Counted from the stretch's first letter, positions 44,701-54,457 are shown. The stretch: 64,000 nt of DNA from Vesta saturnalis (GCA_036346205.1 JARFJB010000534.1:4545501-4609500), one strand, 5' to 3'. Notes: generated by a model not told the origin, from the letters alone. A program made the numbers and translations.

Positions 44701-46473
44701 AGTGTCTGTCTCAGGTAATGGTTTTGGAGGCAGACAAGATGTTTTCTTAATCAATAAAATCGCGATAGAATGATGAATTTAGGCAGATAGCAGTATCACT
44801 ATGACGGCTATAATTACCAATGTCAACAACAGTAAAATTATAGTAAAGATCCACTATGAGCAACAGAACAATCGAAAAATAGTTTTTACAACAAAAATAA
44901 TTTGAGCCACTGTTATAAGGGCATTTAATTGGAACGTGTTTTCCATCTACACAGTTGGGATAGTTCCATCGTTCCCTATATCCAACTTCGGACTTTCTTC
45001 AAACCTCCTCCGTTGGGTTGGGTCAATATAGCGGTTGTAGGGCATTCCAAATCTCCATACAAACTGTTGGAATTATGCTGGAAACAGTAGTTCGTCCAAC
45101 TTTGTAGGAGAAGGAAATAGTCTGATGGGAGTCAACTGTTTCCAAATATCTGAAACAATTATATTAAAAAAATAGTGCGTTCTGTTGCAATTTAGAAATA
45201 AAAAAAGCTCTAAAATACATGCTCACGATCGAATATTTAAATTGTTAATATACATGAGTAGTTTATTCTGTTTGTTACAGTTGACGCAGTGAAACTCTGG
45301 AAAAACTTGAAGGATTCCTATATAAAATATCTGAAGTACTTAAAGAGAGGTACTGGTTCGGCGAAGAAGTTTATAAACTGGCTCTGGGTAACACATTTGG
45401 AGTTCCTAAAAGCTAGTATTACTCCACGCAAACTGTGTCAAATGTACCCGAGTCAAGCGAAACAAAAATCGTTCAAGTGGAACAGGACACAAACGGTAGT
45501 GGCTTTGTGACCAACGAAGATTCCCAAATGCCACCACCCACGAAAAAACTCAAGCTTCGTAAAAACCAATACGGAGATGGAGTAGATAAGATTTTACAGT
45601 ATCTACAGAATAAATTGGACATCAAACCTAATAAAACCCACCTCGACCATACTGATCGTATTTTTTTGAGTTACCCAGATACGTTTAAAAAGTTGAAAAA
45701 GGAGTTGGCCCAATTGTTTGGTCGTGCTGAACGTGCTGATATACGATAAAATTTTGTCCTTTATCATATTCAAGTAATGTATCGTGGCAATCTTCCAGCG
45801 ATTCTAATCCTTCCTCCGAAGGAGTGAATTACACTCATTTCTTCAGCGCAAACCAACCACAAAGTGTTTGACTCCCTGAATTTTCAATGACTTCAGCAAT
45901 AGGGTGGTTCGAAACATTCTCAGGAGAAGAAATAGGTGAACCGTGTAACAGCGAAAAATAAAAAGTGTAAAATATTTTGTGCCAATCCACTGCAAATAAA
46001 TTGTGAAAAGCATTTTGTAAAAAATATGTTATTACTAGTGTAAAATGTTAATAAAACAAAAAATTGCAAACGAACAATGGCTATATTATTTTGAGAAAAG
46101 ATGTTTTGATTTACCTCAGGCAGATCGATAATTTTTCCTTTGTCGGAATGGGTTTCCTCCATTTTGTTGTAAGTTTTGACATTTTCGGTTGAAGAAAAGT
46201 GTGTACATTTTTAAACTGTTCTTGAGACATTCGAAAATACGCGAAGAAGCGGTCTTCGAATGAACTCAATTCACAGCAGAGTTGGTGGAATTCGCCGCAT
46301 TCGTTTCTTTTATCATTTATCTCGTGTACCTGTAAAATAAGTCATTATACCAAATCATATAATGCTACATAAGAGCTATGACTATAACATACCCATTTCC
46401 TTTTTCGTCTTGTTGCTAACCTCCCAGCTAACAAAAGAAGCAATTCTTTTTCGTCAGAGGAACTGCTGGACAT
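44700..46473 (-). pseudogene. PIF/Harbinger transposase, three exons, 3'-truncated
   Basis: Exon 1 (46473-46393) encodes MSSSSSDEKELLLLLAGRLA and ends RKRKW at a GT donor. After a 63-bp intron (46330-46392) exon 2 (46329-46115) reads VHEINDKRNECGEFHQLCCE, RFFAYFRMSQEQF and KPIPTKEKLSICL. A 965-bp intron (45150-46114) separates exon 3, and the split codon restores LRYLETVDSHQ. Exon 3 (from 45149) has FSYKVGRTTVSSIIPTVC, YPNCVDGKHVPIKCP (first Asp), NSGSNYFCCKNYFSIVLLLI and VDIGNYSRHSDTA (second Asp). It stops at LPPKPLPETD (about 44710). The third catalytic residue region is missing. A stop and frameshift near 45030 also disrupt it. Confidence 0.8.
45281..45749 (+). pseudogene. MADF-BESS protein exon, inside the Harbinger transposase intron
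   Basis: After a TTTGTTACAG acceptor (45271-45280) the plus strand reads DAVKLWKNLKDSYIKYLKYL and NWLWVTHLEFLK, the second half of a MADF DNA-binding domain. A frameshift near 45430 leads to TVSNVPESSETKIVQVEQ, a basic KKLKLRKNQ patch, and DHTDRIFLSYPDTFKKLKKE followed by LAQLFGRAE, a BESS motif, with a stop at 45749. MADF or Myb-like accessory proteins accompany many PIF/Harbinger transposases and help bind the element ends. The N-terminal part of the MADF domain should be in an upstream exon, which I cannot find between 44141 and 45280. The gene lies entirely within the long transposase intron on the opposite strand. Confidence 0.75.
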
Positions 46474-46620
46474 GGTGATTAACTAATGAAGAAAAAATTC
46501 GCACTGGTTCGCTATCACGATTTCGCGTTCTATTTGACCACATTTGTCCACAGCGGACTGAAACCATTTTGCACGCGGCCTGGTCGCGCGGACAGACCGC
46601 TTTCTGTTAGACAAAACTTT
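46474..46620. other. Probable Harbinger 5' flank, locally GC-rich
   Basis: A GC-rich block (CACGCGGCCTGGTCGCGCGG near 46573) stands out from AT-rich surroundings just upstream of the transposase start. It may belong to the element's terminal region. No matching right-hand repeat was found because the other end is truncated. Confidence 0.35.
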
Positions 46621-48007
46621 TAAAGTCTATATCTAGGTATGTTTATATCTTTGAAATATGCAGCTGTTTTAGAAATATTTGATAAAAACTAAAAACTGGC
46701 CCTAATAACCCGCCCTCCTCCACTAGATTTCTCCCAAAATGTAATCAGCTACAAGCCAAATGAAAATAAGCTATAATACAAATTTTTAAGTATGAAGGTA
46801 TTTTCGTTCTGGAGTTATCGTGGATAGGGACTAACATACATTCACACAGACACACACAGGCATCCAGACATCGTTGCCGATCTTCGATAAACTTGGATAA
46901 GAGTTGTAAAATAAGCTAACAAGCCGATTTAGTGATACTGAAAAAAAGTCGATTGCATAACCTTCTATAACTACATATGTGTATGTAGGCTGGAAGGTAA
47001 AAATTATAATTAAAATTATTTCGTTTATTTTAATTTTTTAAGTTAAGTTAAGTTAAGTTAACCTCTGCTTGACATGAAGTTTTAAACGTCTGTTTGGCAA
47101 AGATTGTTTTTGTTTGCCTATTTTCGTAACGAACTTATTATAAAAGAGATTATCCTAAGAAAAACGTTAACGTTATTTCATTTCTTTTAATTTCCATTTT
47201 GTGTGGAGTTCTATACCAGATATTTTCATAAAATATATTAATAATTGAAAATTTTTTTTACACTGAAACAGCTCAAAACTTCTATGATTTTTAATGATCT
47301 TTAACTTTGGTGCCAAATCCAAATTAATTATTGATCGGATTGCTTTCGGTTATTAGAATTTCTTTTATAACTTTCTGAGTACTATCTAAATCTACTGTGG
47401 GTACTATTGGAACCCTTCAAAATAGTGTTCATCGATACTTTGAAAATGTACGAGGATATAGATGAGACGCTGGTCGATTTTCAAGAGTCCTGAATATTCT
47501 AAAGCAATTCTCGTTTAGTCCTGAACATACACAATGCGTTTCCAAAGAATCTGATGATAAAATTAATTAGATTATTTTTTAAACAATTAGTAAAAAATAG
47601 CCCACTTTTTAGATAAATTCATTTTTAAAAAAATTATAATTAATTTTGGCACAGAAACTATTTGGAAAGGCATGATGCATGTCGAGAATTACACGAAAAC
47701 TATTTTGGAACAACTGGAACACTTCAAAATATTTATCGTCAATACTTAGAAAATGTAAGTAAGCTATGCAATTTTTTAATGTCGAATAATTCTATAAATA
47801 TTATTCGGATTGTTTTCGATTAGAATTTCTTTCAGAATTTTTCGAATACTGTAAGATAGCATACTGCGAAAATTTTATTATTGTAATAAACGTTTGTCAA
47901 ATCGCCATTGTTACCACGATAGAAAAGATAATTTGTGGATTTTTAATATCTTGATAATACGTCGTAATTTGCTAATGTTTTTAAAATATTTTATTTATAT
48001 ATTTTTA
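46621..48007. other. AT-rich stretch with a short (TTAAG)n and a worn internal repeat
   Basis: AAGTTAAGTTAAGTTAAGTT at 47040 is a short pentamer run. Two related segments occur at about 47335-47460 and 47690-47880: GAACCCTTCAAAATAG with GATACTTTGAAAATGTA against GAACACTTCAAAATAT with AATACTTAGAAAATGTA, and CGGATTGCTTTCGG against CGGATTGTTTTCGA. They may be remnants of a coding repeat (reading TLQNIYRQYLENV in one frame) but I do not recognise it. Confidence 0.4.
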
Positions 48008-50081
48008 TGTAAGGAATGTGGGATTGTTTGTAACTAATATTTGTCTAGGGTTGTAAAAATATGTTGGGGGGTGAGTAGCATCAGGTGCACGCTTAAAAAT
48101 GCTTTACTGAAGGGGTGTAACGAATCATTGGAATTTCTTATGCGCGCTCTTGATGTAAAAAAATGTCATTGACCTAATTATGAATTACGGCTGAACAGAG
48201 CGCAAATCCAAAGGGATCTTTGTTTGATACGTTGAAACCCAAGACGTAAATGTAGGGTTTGTTACGAACGAATGCATATTTTTTAATTAATACAAAACTG
48301 TTCCAACGGAAATTAATGTTTCTTGGTTTTATGTTATCTTTGAAAAATGGGGGTTGATTTCGGGAGTAAAGGTAGTTAGAAGGTGTGAAATCGGAGGAAA
48401 AGTTAGTTACAGTTAGAGTGTCAATCGAGCCAGATCGATTTTTGGGCTAAGTAAATACCTTAATTGTAAACATTTTGCCTTTAAAATAATTCTTGCGCGT
48501 ACATTTTTCTTTTGAATTCGCCAACACTAAGTTGTCTTTTCTTTCGGGTTTAAACCGCGTATGTTAACGATTTGTGTCTGTGATCAATTAAGGGAATATT
48601 TATTCTAGTGTATGAATTTTTATATAAACGAAAGCTCCCAGCCGATCATTTTACCAGCCTATGTAACGTATTAAAAGAATCAAACATTGTCTTGCAAAGG
48701 ACAGTACATGGCCCTCTCACTCTGGTATTTGTGCGAATTAACATTTTTGGTTGTTGTTTATATTTATATTTGTGTAGAGGTGGGTTGATGAACTGGTATA
48801 TGATACCGCTTTGGTTACTAATTGTAAAAGGCAATTACCAAGCGTGTACACACTCCCGATATCAGATAATCATTCATCACCTCGAATTTTATTGTTGTAT
48901 AGGTGAATGTGTAACCTGAGGAGGGAGCACTGTATTTTTCTAACGCACTCAAACTTATATATCGGTCACGATGTTAGTGATCCATTTATAACTTACCTTT
49001 GTAAGGCTTTGTTTTAATGAGTTTTTTTTGTCAGTTTGTTTAAGTAGAATTATTTGCCTGCGAGCTGATTTCTCTTTGTATATGCTTTATTATAATTTGA
49101 TTTATGTATTTTGTGCTTTGGTGGTCACTAAACAATTGGGTACGGGTGAATTCCTTGTCTGTTTTCTTTTGTCCTTGCCTTTACCTTATTATCACCTGTG
49201 CAATTTTACTGCTGATATATTTCATATGTACCGTAAATTGCTTTATTGCTTTATATGCTTATTTACTTAAAGACCGGCATAATTGGCTTTAAACGGCCAC
49301 ATGTTTGCTATTACGATTTTTATTATGATTTTTATTTTGATTATTTATGACCCAATTGTTCGTGTGTTTCTGTGTAACGAAACTGTTTTTTATTCATTTC
49401 CTCGTAATGTTATAATTTTGTACGCACTTCAACCTGATTTAATGGGCTATTATATATTTAACTATTTCTTTGTTTTTTTTTTGTGTTATTTGAATTATTA
49501 ATGTACTTGTGTAATTACTTATTTATGAATAAAGTGGGTTTTATTGGTGGTTCTTTCCCACAATAGTATATCAACGGGCTGAACCACCGCTGCGCAACGC
49601 TCGTTGATGTTAATTTGAGTAGTTTCATTTTCTTTTACATGCCCTTTATGAATAAAGTGGGTTTTATTGGTGGTTCTTTCCCACAATAGTATATCAACGG
49701 GCTGAACCACCGCTGCGCAACGCTCGTTGATGTTAATTTGAGTAGTTTCATTTTCTTTTACATGCCCTTCATGATGTAACAGTTACCTCATCCAGCCTAT
49801 CTAATTTAGATAGCACAACGTACCTAACACTAGACGGCCACTTCGTTTGATCAGATTTGAGGTTTGCGAGTAATTAAATATAAGATTTGTAAATACATTC
49901 TAATGTTTTAATTATTGCCCGGAAAGTCAAAGTAAGGCAGGCAATTAATTTGAGTAATAGTGATGTTATTGTCGGTCAAGTCAAGATAAACCATTTAGCG
50001 ATTGTTTGGTTCTTGAATTTGCATTATTGCAAATAAGTTCAAATTACGTTTTTCAAGATAGGGTACCTGGGGGACGCTACA
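48008..50081. repeat. 2-kb repeat family, copy 1
   Basis: Runs from near TGTGGGATTGTTTGTAACTA (48017) to CTGGGGGACGCTACA (50081) and parallels 58769-61691 over its length once a mariner insertion is removed from that copy. No coding sequence is recognised. The outer bases are TG...CA, as in LTRs, and on the minus strand it would begin TGTAGCGTCCCCCAGG. A solo LTR is therefore possible, but no flanking duplication is visible. Divergence between the copies looks like several to ten percent plus indels. Confidence 0.7.
49525..49770 (+). repeat. 123-bp tandem duplication within copy 1
   Basis: ATGAATAAAGTGGGTTTTAT starts at 49525 and again at 49648, and the two 123-bp units appear identical through CATTTTCTTTTACATGCCC. 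Copy 2 of the family (about 61255-61385) has a single, more diverged unit, so the duplication is specific to copy 1 and young. Confidence 0.9.
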
Positions 50082-50459
50082 CTACTATTCAAATCTGCTG
50101 CGAGAACTATTAGAACTCTTTAAAATATTTTTTGTTAACATTTTCTTTTTTAAGTAAACGGACTGTAACTTTTTCATTTTTTATTATAATTTTTTATGAA
50201 ATTAGCGAGAACTCTTAGCAATGAATAAAAGAACATCAAAAGTTTATTGGCATGTCAAAATTGCATTTTCAGAAATTTTTAATTTTCAAAAAAAAAATCT
50301 GTCATATTAGGAACTCTAGAACTGCAAAATATAGTAATTTAGCTAGTCAGACTACTAGATCTCGATTTTCTATGTGAAGTTAACACATCATTTTTCAAAT
50401 TGAAATTTGGAACCGTTAATGAGTGGAACTCCTTTTATTTTTTATAAAGTACTTCTAAA
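50082..50459. other. AT-rich flank of the Penelope-like insertion
   Basis: Noncoding. Contains GAACTATTAGAACTCTTT (50107) which recurs at 54439, on the other side of the Penelope-like element. This suggests an older repeat was the insertion target. Confidence 0.45.
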
Positions 50460-50472
50460 CTATTTAAAAGGA
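50460..50472. repeat. 13-bp target-site duplication of the Penelope-like element, left
   Basis: CTATTTAAAAGGA, identical to 54406-54418 on the other side. Confidence 0.85.
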
Positions 50473-50520
50473 TTAGTGCAGTTGACCGGCCTATTTCCAC
50501 AGGTTATGCTGTTTGAGCTC

Positions 50521-50556
50521 GACGTTTCGGAAGCGGACTCTGCTTTCGTCATCAGG
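50521..50556 (-). ncRNA. Possible hammerhead ribozyme core in the Penelope-like 3' end
   Basis: On the minus strand CTGATGA (50555-50549) is followed by about 20 bases that can pair as GAAAGC with GCTTCC, then GAAAC (50528-50524) and GTC (50523-50521). This order is that of the hammerhead core, and Penelope-like elements are known to carry minimal hammerheads near their ends. I could not draw a convincing stem I, so the assignment is tentative. Confidence 0.4.
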
Positions 50557-50641
50557 CTTAGTCCTGAGAAGGACTGTTTTCGCACTTGACTCGAATTCAT
50601 ATGTTATATATAATTTTTTCCCAAGCACTTGACTACTCTTA

Positions 50642-50690
50642 GATTCGAACCTTACTAGTCCGACACCTTTGCCACAGAGCCACGGAGTAA
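50642..50690 (-). ncRNA. tRNA-like fragment within the Penelope-like 3' end
   Basis: The minus strand reads CCGTGGCTCTGTGGCAAAGG, GTCGGACTAGTAA and GGTTCGAATC. These resemble the A box, an anticodon arm (loop CTAGTAA) and the B box of a tRNA. The 5' half of the T arm and the variable loop are missing and no full cloverleaf forms. It is probably a degraded tRNA-derived segment or short SINE, not a working tRNA. Confidence 0.4.
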
Positions 50691-50711
50691 TCCAATATAT
50701 ATATTTCAGAA

Positions 50712-50713
<2 letters not shown>

Positions 50714-50743
<30 letters not shown>
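50714..50743. repeat. (TA)n microsatellite
   Basis: About 30 bp of TA in the 3' UTR of the Penelope-like element. Confidence 0.9.
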
Positions 50744-50744
<1 letters not shown>

Positions 50745-50767
50745 CTTTTTCGTAGTTGCGCAGAAGT

Positions 50768-51757
50768 TTATTGCGCATTAACTTCTTGCGCAGGTGTATT
50801 GCGCTTAAGCTCTTCGCGCATTATTGGAATCCATATGGGTTTCCTTTCTACACTAGCTTGGCTTATTGGATTTTTTGCTAGTGCGATGTATGTGGCTTCT
50901 TTGAGTTTTCGACGAGTTGTGTTCTCGTCCTTTGCCACTATCTGTATGTTATCCCATTGGATGTGGTGGTCTTCGTTCCAGACATGTTCAGCGATTCTTG
51001 ATCTTTCTATTTCGCCCTTGCGGACGTTGTTCTTGTGTTCCTGTGTTCTTCTCACTTTGAGTGGTCTACTGCTCTCTCCTATGTATGCTCTGCCGCATTC
51101 ACATGGTAGATTATATACACAATTCTTGGAATTCTGATCTTTATTGTATGGTTTGGTTTTGGTTAGTATTCCCCTGAGCGTTCTGGTCGATTTGAAGGCA
51201 GTGCGTATCTTGTATTTTCTGCCTATCTTTCGTATTTTGTCTGAGGTACCTTGTATATATGGTATTATACCTGTATATTTAGGTTCTTCTTTTTCGGTTA
51301 CCCTTTTCCTGTTTAGGTTAGCTGTTAGATGGAGGTAGCTATTTTCTTTGAGTGTCCTAGCGATATTTTCTTTTTCTTTGTTCAGGTCCTCTTGTTTTGA
51401 GCATATCGTTTTTGCTCTATCGTAGAAGCATTTTGCCACACCTAACTTCACGTTTTTGTGGTGATTGGAGTTGTAGTGTAGGTACCTCCCCGTGTGCGTA
51501 GGTTTTCTGTATACACTTGTCGTGAAAGTGTTGTCATTCCTGTGTACAAGTACATCCAGGAATGGCAGTTTTTGTTCCGACTCCAATTCCATTGTGTATT
51601 TTATGGAGGGTGCGCGGCTATTTGGATGATCTAGGAATTCATCTAGCTTATGCTTGCCGTGTTGCAAAACTGCGAAAGTATCGTCCGCGTATCTAAGCCA
51701 CATCCTTGGTTTCACTGTGAATTCGGATATCGCTTGGTCTTCAAAGTCTTCCATATA
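50768..51757 (-). pseudogene. Penelope-like RT C-terminal part and GIY-YIG endonuclease
   Basis: From the DD41D insertion point the minus strand reads MEDFEDQAISEFTVKPRMWL and RYADDTFAVL, the RT catalytic YxDD box. LPFLDVLVHRNDNTFTTSVY and RKPTHTGRYLHYNSNHH, both typical Penelope blocks, follow. A linker with basic residues leads to the GIY-YIG module: CVYNLPCECGRAYIGESSRP, LKVRRTQEHKNNV and RSRIAEHVWNEDHHIQWDN. This segment is open for 330 codons with no internal stop and ends NAQ at 50768. It would reverse transcribe and nick DNA in the nucleus if whole, but it is severed from its N-terminal part and the element is 5'-truncated. Confidence 0.88.
51756..51757. repeat. TA target duplication of the DD41D insertion, left
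   Basis: TA precedes CACCGTGTCCGTAAAG; TA at 53623-53624 follows the other end. Removing the insert restores the Penelope-like codons SNIYMEDFE. Confidence 0.85.
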
Positions 51758-53622
51758 CACCGTGTCCGTAAAGTATGGAACAAATTAATTTTTAGCTAAA
51801 CAGACCATTTTAAGAAATAATCCTGAAACACGACGATTTTTGATTTTAATTTACCGTATTGTAAAATAATAATCTAATATACAGGGTGAATTACTTTTGA
51901 GTAATGACGTCACCGCCATTTTTTTAAATGGAACACCCCCATTTTGTTTTAACTTTCGGATTGCTCTAGCTGAGCTGATTCCAAAAATGTATCACATGTT
52001 GATTCCAATTGGTACAGGGTGGACAAAAATACAATAGTTTTGTGTGTGCTCATAAAGTATCGCATAACATTCTTTATTAGTTAAATTAACAATATTATCA
52101 AAAATACTTGTTGTCTAGCGGACCGAATGATGAAAGACATGACTTTATAAATGTTCGAACTGCAGCCTTTGCTGTATTTGACAGTAACCCAAAGGGTGTA
52201 CAAATTCTTGTTGAACCTTGTTTATTGTGTCTTGAGAAATATTCTTTATTGCTGTCCGAATTCTCTCTTTTAATTCTTGAATATTTGCTGGTTTCGTTTG
52301 ATACACAACATTCTTTAGATGCCCCCACATAAAATAATCCAAAGAATTGAAATCTGGTGACCTCGCTGGCCATTCAATATATCCACGTCTACCAATCCAC
52401 CTGTTCGGAAAAATTTCGTCTAGGTACCTTCTAAGATCTACAGCATAATGTGGAGGTGCACCATCCTGTTGAAACCATAAACTTTCATCAAAACCTCCAG
52501 GATTACGTCTGCTGGGAAACAAATTACGTAAATTAGGTACGAGATAACCCCTTAAAAAATCAAGGTACGTTGCCCCGTTTAAATTACCTTCGATAAAGTA
52601 GGGTCCGATGATTAGATTTCTTACAATTCCAACCCATATATTTACCTTTTGCGGGTATTGTGTATGATGATCACGCATCCAGTGGGGGTTTTCTTTTGCC
52701 CAGTATCTACAATTCTGACGGTTGACCTCGCCAATTAACGTGAAAGTGGCCTCATCAGAAAAAATAATGTTTTGTATCAAGAGAGGGTCACGGTGACATT
52801 TATCCATCATTTCTTCGGAAAATTGTATTCCTCTATCGGGATCATCTTCGTTTAATTCCTGCACAAGTTTGATTTTATAAGGATGCCATTTCTCAAGTTT
52901 TAATAGTTTGTGTACCGTTGTTTTGCTAACACCAATATCGCGACTAACTTTACGCACAGAAGTGTGCGCATCTTCTTCAAAACTAAGTAAAACATCTAAT
53001 GCTGTATCTGCATTTGCAGAGGGACGACCTGATTTGCGTGCATTTTTAACCGTACCGGTTTCTCGAAATTTCTTTTCAATCTTACTGACTGTTGAACGCG
53101 TTATAGGTCTTTCTGGATATTTATCATTAAACAAATTGCACACTTCCATCTGAGTTCGCGTGTGCTAGACCACATGTACCAAACATGTTTGAAAACAGCT
53201 CATTTTTATTAATCTAATAATGTAACAAAACATTACAAACTACATTTAAACCAATTGCCGCTAGACAACAAGTATTTTTGATAATATTGTTAATTTAACT
53301 AATAAAGAATGTTATACGTTACTTTATGAGCACACACAAAACTATTGTATTTTTGTCCACCCTGTACCAATTGGAATCAACATGTGATACATTTTTGGAA
53401 TCAGCTCAGCTAGAGCAATCCGAAAATTGAAACAAAATGGGGGTGTTCCATTTAAAAAAAATGGCGGTGACGTCATTACTCGAAAGTAATTCACTCTGTA
53501 TATTAGATTATTATTTTAAAATACGGTAAATTAAAATCAAAAATCGACGTGTTTCAGGATTATTTCTTAAAATGGTCTGTTTAGCTAAAAATTAATTTGT
53601 TCCATACTTTACGGACACAGTG
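51758..53622 (-). mobile_element. DD41D element with about 360-bp inverted repeats, near-intact
   Basis: The left end CACCGTGTCCGTAAAGTATG and the right end CATACTTTACGGACACAGTG are inverted copies. Similarity continues inward for about 360 bp on each side to the shared CTTGTTGTCTAGCGG (52105-52119 and its complement near 53260). The flanks are TA. One transposase gene fills the interior on the minus strand. The repeats contain ACAGGGTG strings and a CGCCATTTTTTT box on both sides. It interrupts the Penelope-like reverse transcriptase. Confidence 0.9.
52145..53149 (-). CDS. DD41D (rosa-like) transposase, complete catalytic domain
   Basis: A 334-codon uninterrupted frame. The N-terminal HTH starts within MEVCNLFNDKYPERPITRST and goes on to GTVKNARKSGRPSAN and a second HTH, TSVRKVSRDIGVSKTTVHKL. 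First catalytic Asp in IIFSDEATFTLIGEVNRQN, second in WFQQDGAPPHYAVD, third in ARSPDFNSLDYFMWG. There are 41 residues between the second and third. The usual FEHL tail is present. Relatives carry about 20-25 residues before this Met; here an in-frame TAG lies upstream, so the N-terminus is probably shortened. All three Asp are present, making this the best candidate for a once recently active transposase in the window. Confidence 0.85.
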   Translation of the reverse strand: MEVCNLFNDKYPERPITRSTVSKIEKKFRETGTVKNARKSGRPSANADTALDVLLSFEEDAHTSVRKVSRDIGVSKTTVHKLLKLEKWHPYKIKLVQELNEDDPDRGIQFSEEMMDKCHRDPLLIQNIIFSDEATFTLIGEVNRQNCRYWAKENPHWMRDHHTQYPQKVNIWVGIVRNLIIGPYFIEGNLNGATYLDFLRGYLVPNLRNLFPSRRNPGGFDESLWFQQDGAPPHYAVDLRRYLDEIFPNRWIGRRGYIEWPARSPDFNSLDYFMWGHLKNVVYQTKPANIQELKERIRTAIKNISQDTINKVQQEFVHPLGYCQIQQRLQFEHL

Positions 53623-53624
53623 TA

Positions 53625-54403
53625 TATATTGCTCACTATGGGTGATGGTGGGGAACCCATCGCCATCCCAAACTCTTGTTGGTAGAATTTGTCTTCTACC
53701 TGGAAATATGTAGTTCTAATGCATATTGTTAGAGGTTCCATTATTGTGTTTACCGAGAGTTGCGTGCGTTCCTCTAACGTTTCATCCTTTTCCAGCTTGT
53801 CTCTTATGATAGTTACTGCCTTATCGGTATACACATTTGTGAATAGACTCATAATGTCGAAGCTTACCAGTATTTCTTCGTGGTTTGTTTGGAAGTTTCT
53901 GATGGTTTCCACGAAGCGCTGCGTATTCTTGACCATAGACTCGGTTTTTCCCGATAAGGGTGCGATGATACCTAGCAGATAGTGTGTTAATGGGTGGCAA
54001 GGTGAATTTCTCGAGCTCACAATTGGTCTCAGAGGAATTCCCTGCTTATGAATCTTTGGTAGGCCGTACAGATGCGGAGGTTTGCTGTAGTGTGGGGTAA
54101 GTCTAGTTCTCTGGTAGTCGGAGAACTCACCCTTATGTTTCGCCAGTGTCTTTCGATTGATGGTGTGGGGTCTTTTGGTATTTGTTTGTACCCGCTCCCG
54201 TCTAGTAGTTCTTGGATCTTACTGCTGTAAGTGTCCATATCCATTACCACAGTTACGTTTCCTTTGATCGATGGGTCATTCTTAAGGGAAATGACCGCTC
54301 TCCTTTCTAGGTTAGAGAGGTTAGGTTTAGTTCGCCTAGATGAATCTAGGAGTGATCTAACCTTACTTCTGTATTCTTCGGTTTCTTCAGGATCTAATTT
54401 CAT
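53625..54403 (-). pseudogene. Penelope-like RT, N-terminal part
   Basis: The minus strand begins MKLDPEETEEYRSKVRSLLD at 54403 and carries SNLERRAVISLKNDPSI, VVMDMDTYSSKIQELL, RPIVSSRNSPCHPLTHYL, EEILVSFDIMSLFTNV (RT catalytic Asp) and YFQVEDKFYQQEFGMAMGSP. It then reaches SPIVSNIY, where the DD41D element starts. A frameshift near 54030-54050 separates the first block from RPIVSSRN. The expected N-terminal roughly 150-200 residues are absent at the 5' truncation. Confidence 0.85.
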
Positions 54404-54405
54404 AG

Positions 54406-54418
54406 CTATTTAAAAGGA
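54406..54418. repeat. 13-bp target-site duplication of the Penelope-like element, right
   Basis: CTATTTAAAAGGA, identical to 50460-50472. Confidence 0.85.
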
Positions 54419-54457
54419 AGCTAGAAGTCTAATCAGAACTATTAGAACTCTTTGTCG

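Larger units (their letters stand above)
50473..54405 (-). mobile_element. Penelope-like retroelement, 5'-truncated
   Basis: A minus-strand reverse transcriptase with a C-terminal GIY-YIG endonuclease is bounded by the 13-bp duplication CTATTTAAAAGGA. The 5' end is truncated inside the N-terminal coding region, because the ORF is open up to the duplication at 54405. A long-TIR DD41D element (51758-53622) is inserted in the coding region. The 3' end (50473-50767) carries a possible hammerhead core, a tRNA-like stretch and a TA repeat. Excluding the DD41D insert the element is about 2.07 kb. Confidence 0.88.

Noticed and set aside
45281..45749. Host transcription factor of the Adf-1 (MADF-BESS) type
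   Set aside because: It lies inside an intron of a Harbinger transposase, lacks its first exon and has a frameshift. An accessory gene of the transposon is the simpler reading.
50642..50690. Functional tRNA gene
   Set aside because: Only A-box-like, anticodon-like and B-box segments are present. The T arm is incomplete and no acceptor stem pairs.
52908..53153. Plus-strand frame opposite the DD41D HTH
   Set aside because: Shadow of the intact minus-strand transposase, which has clear domain content.
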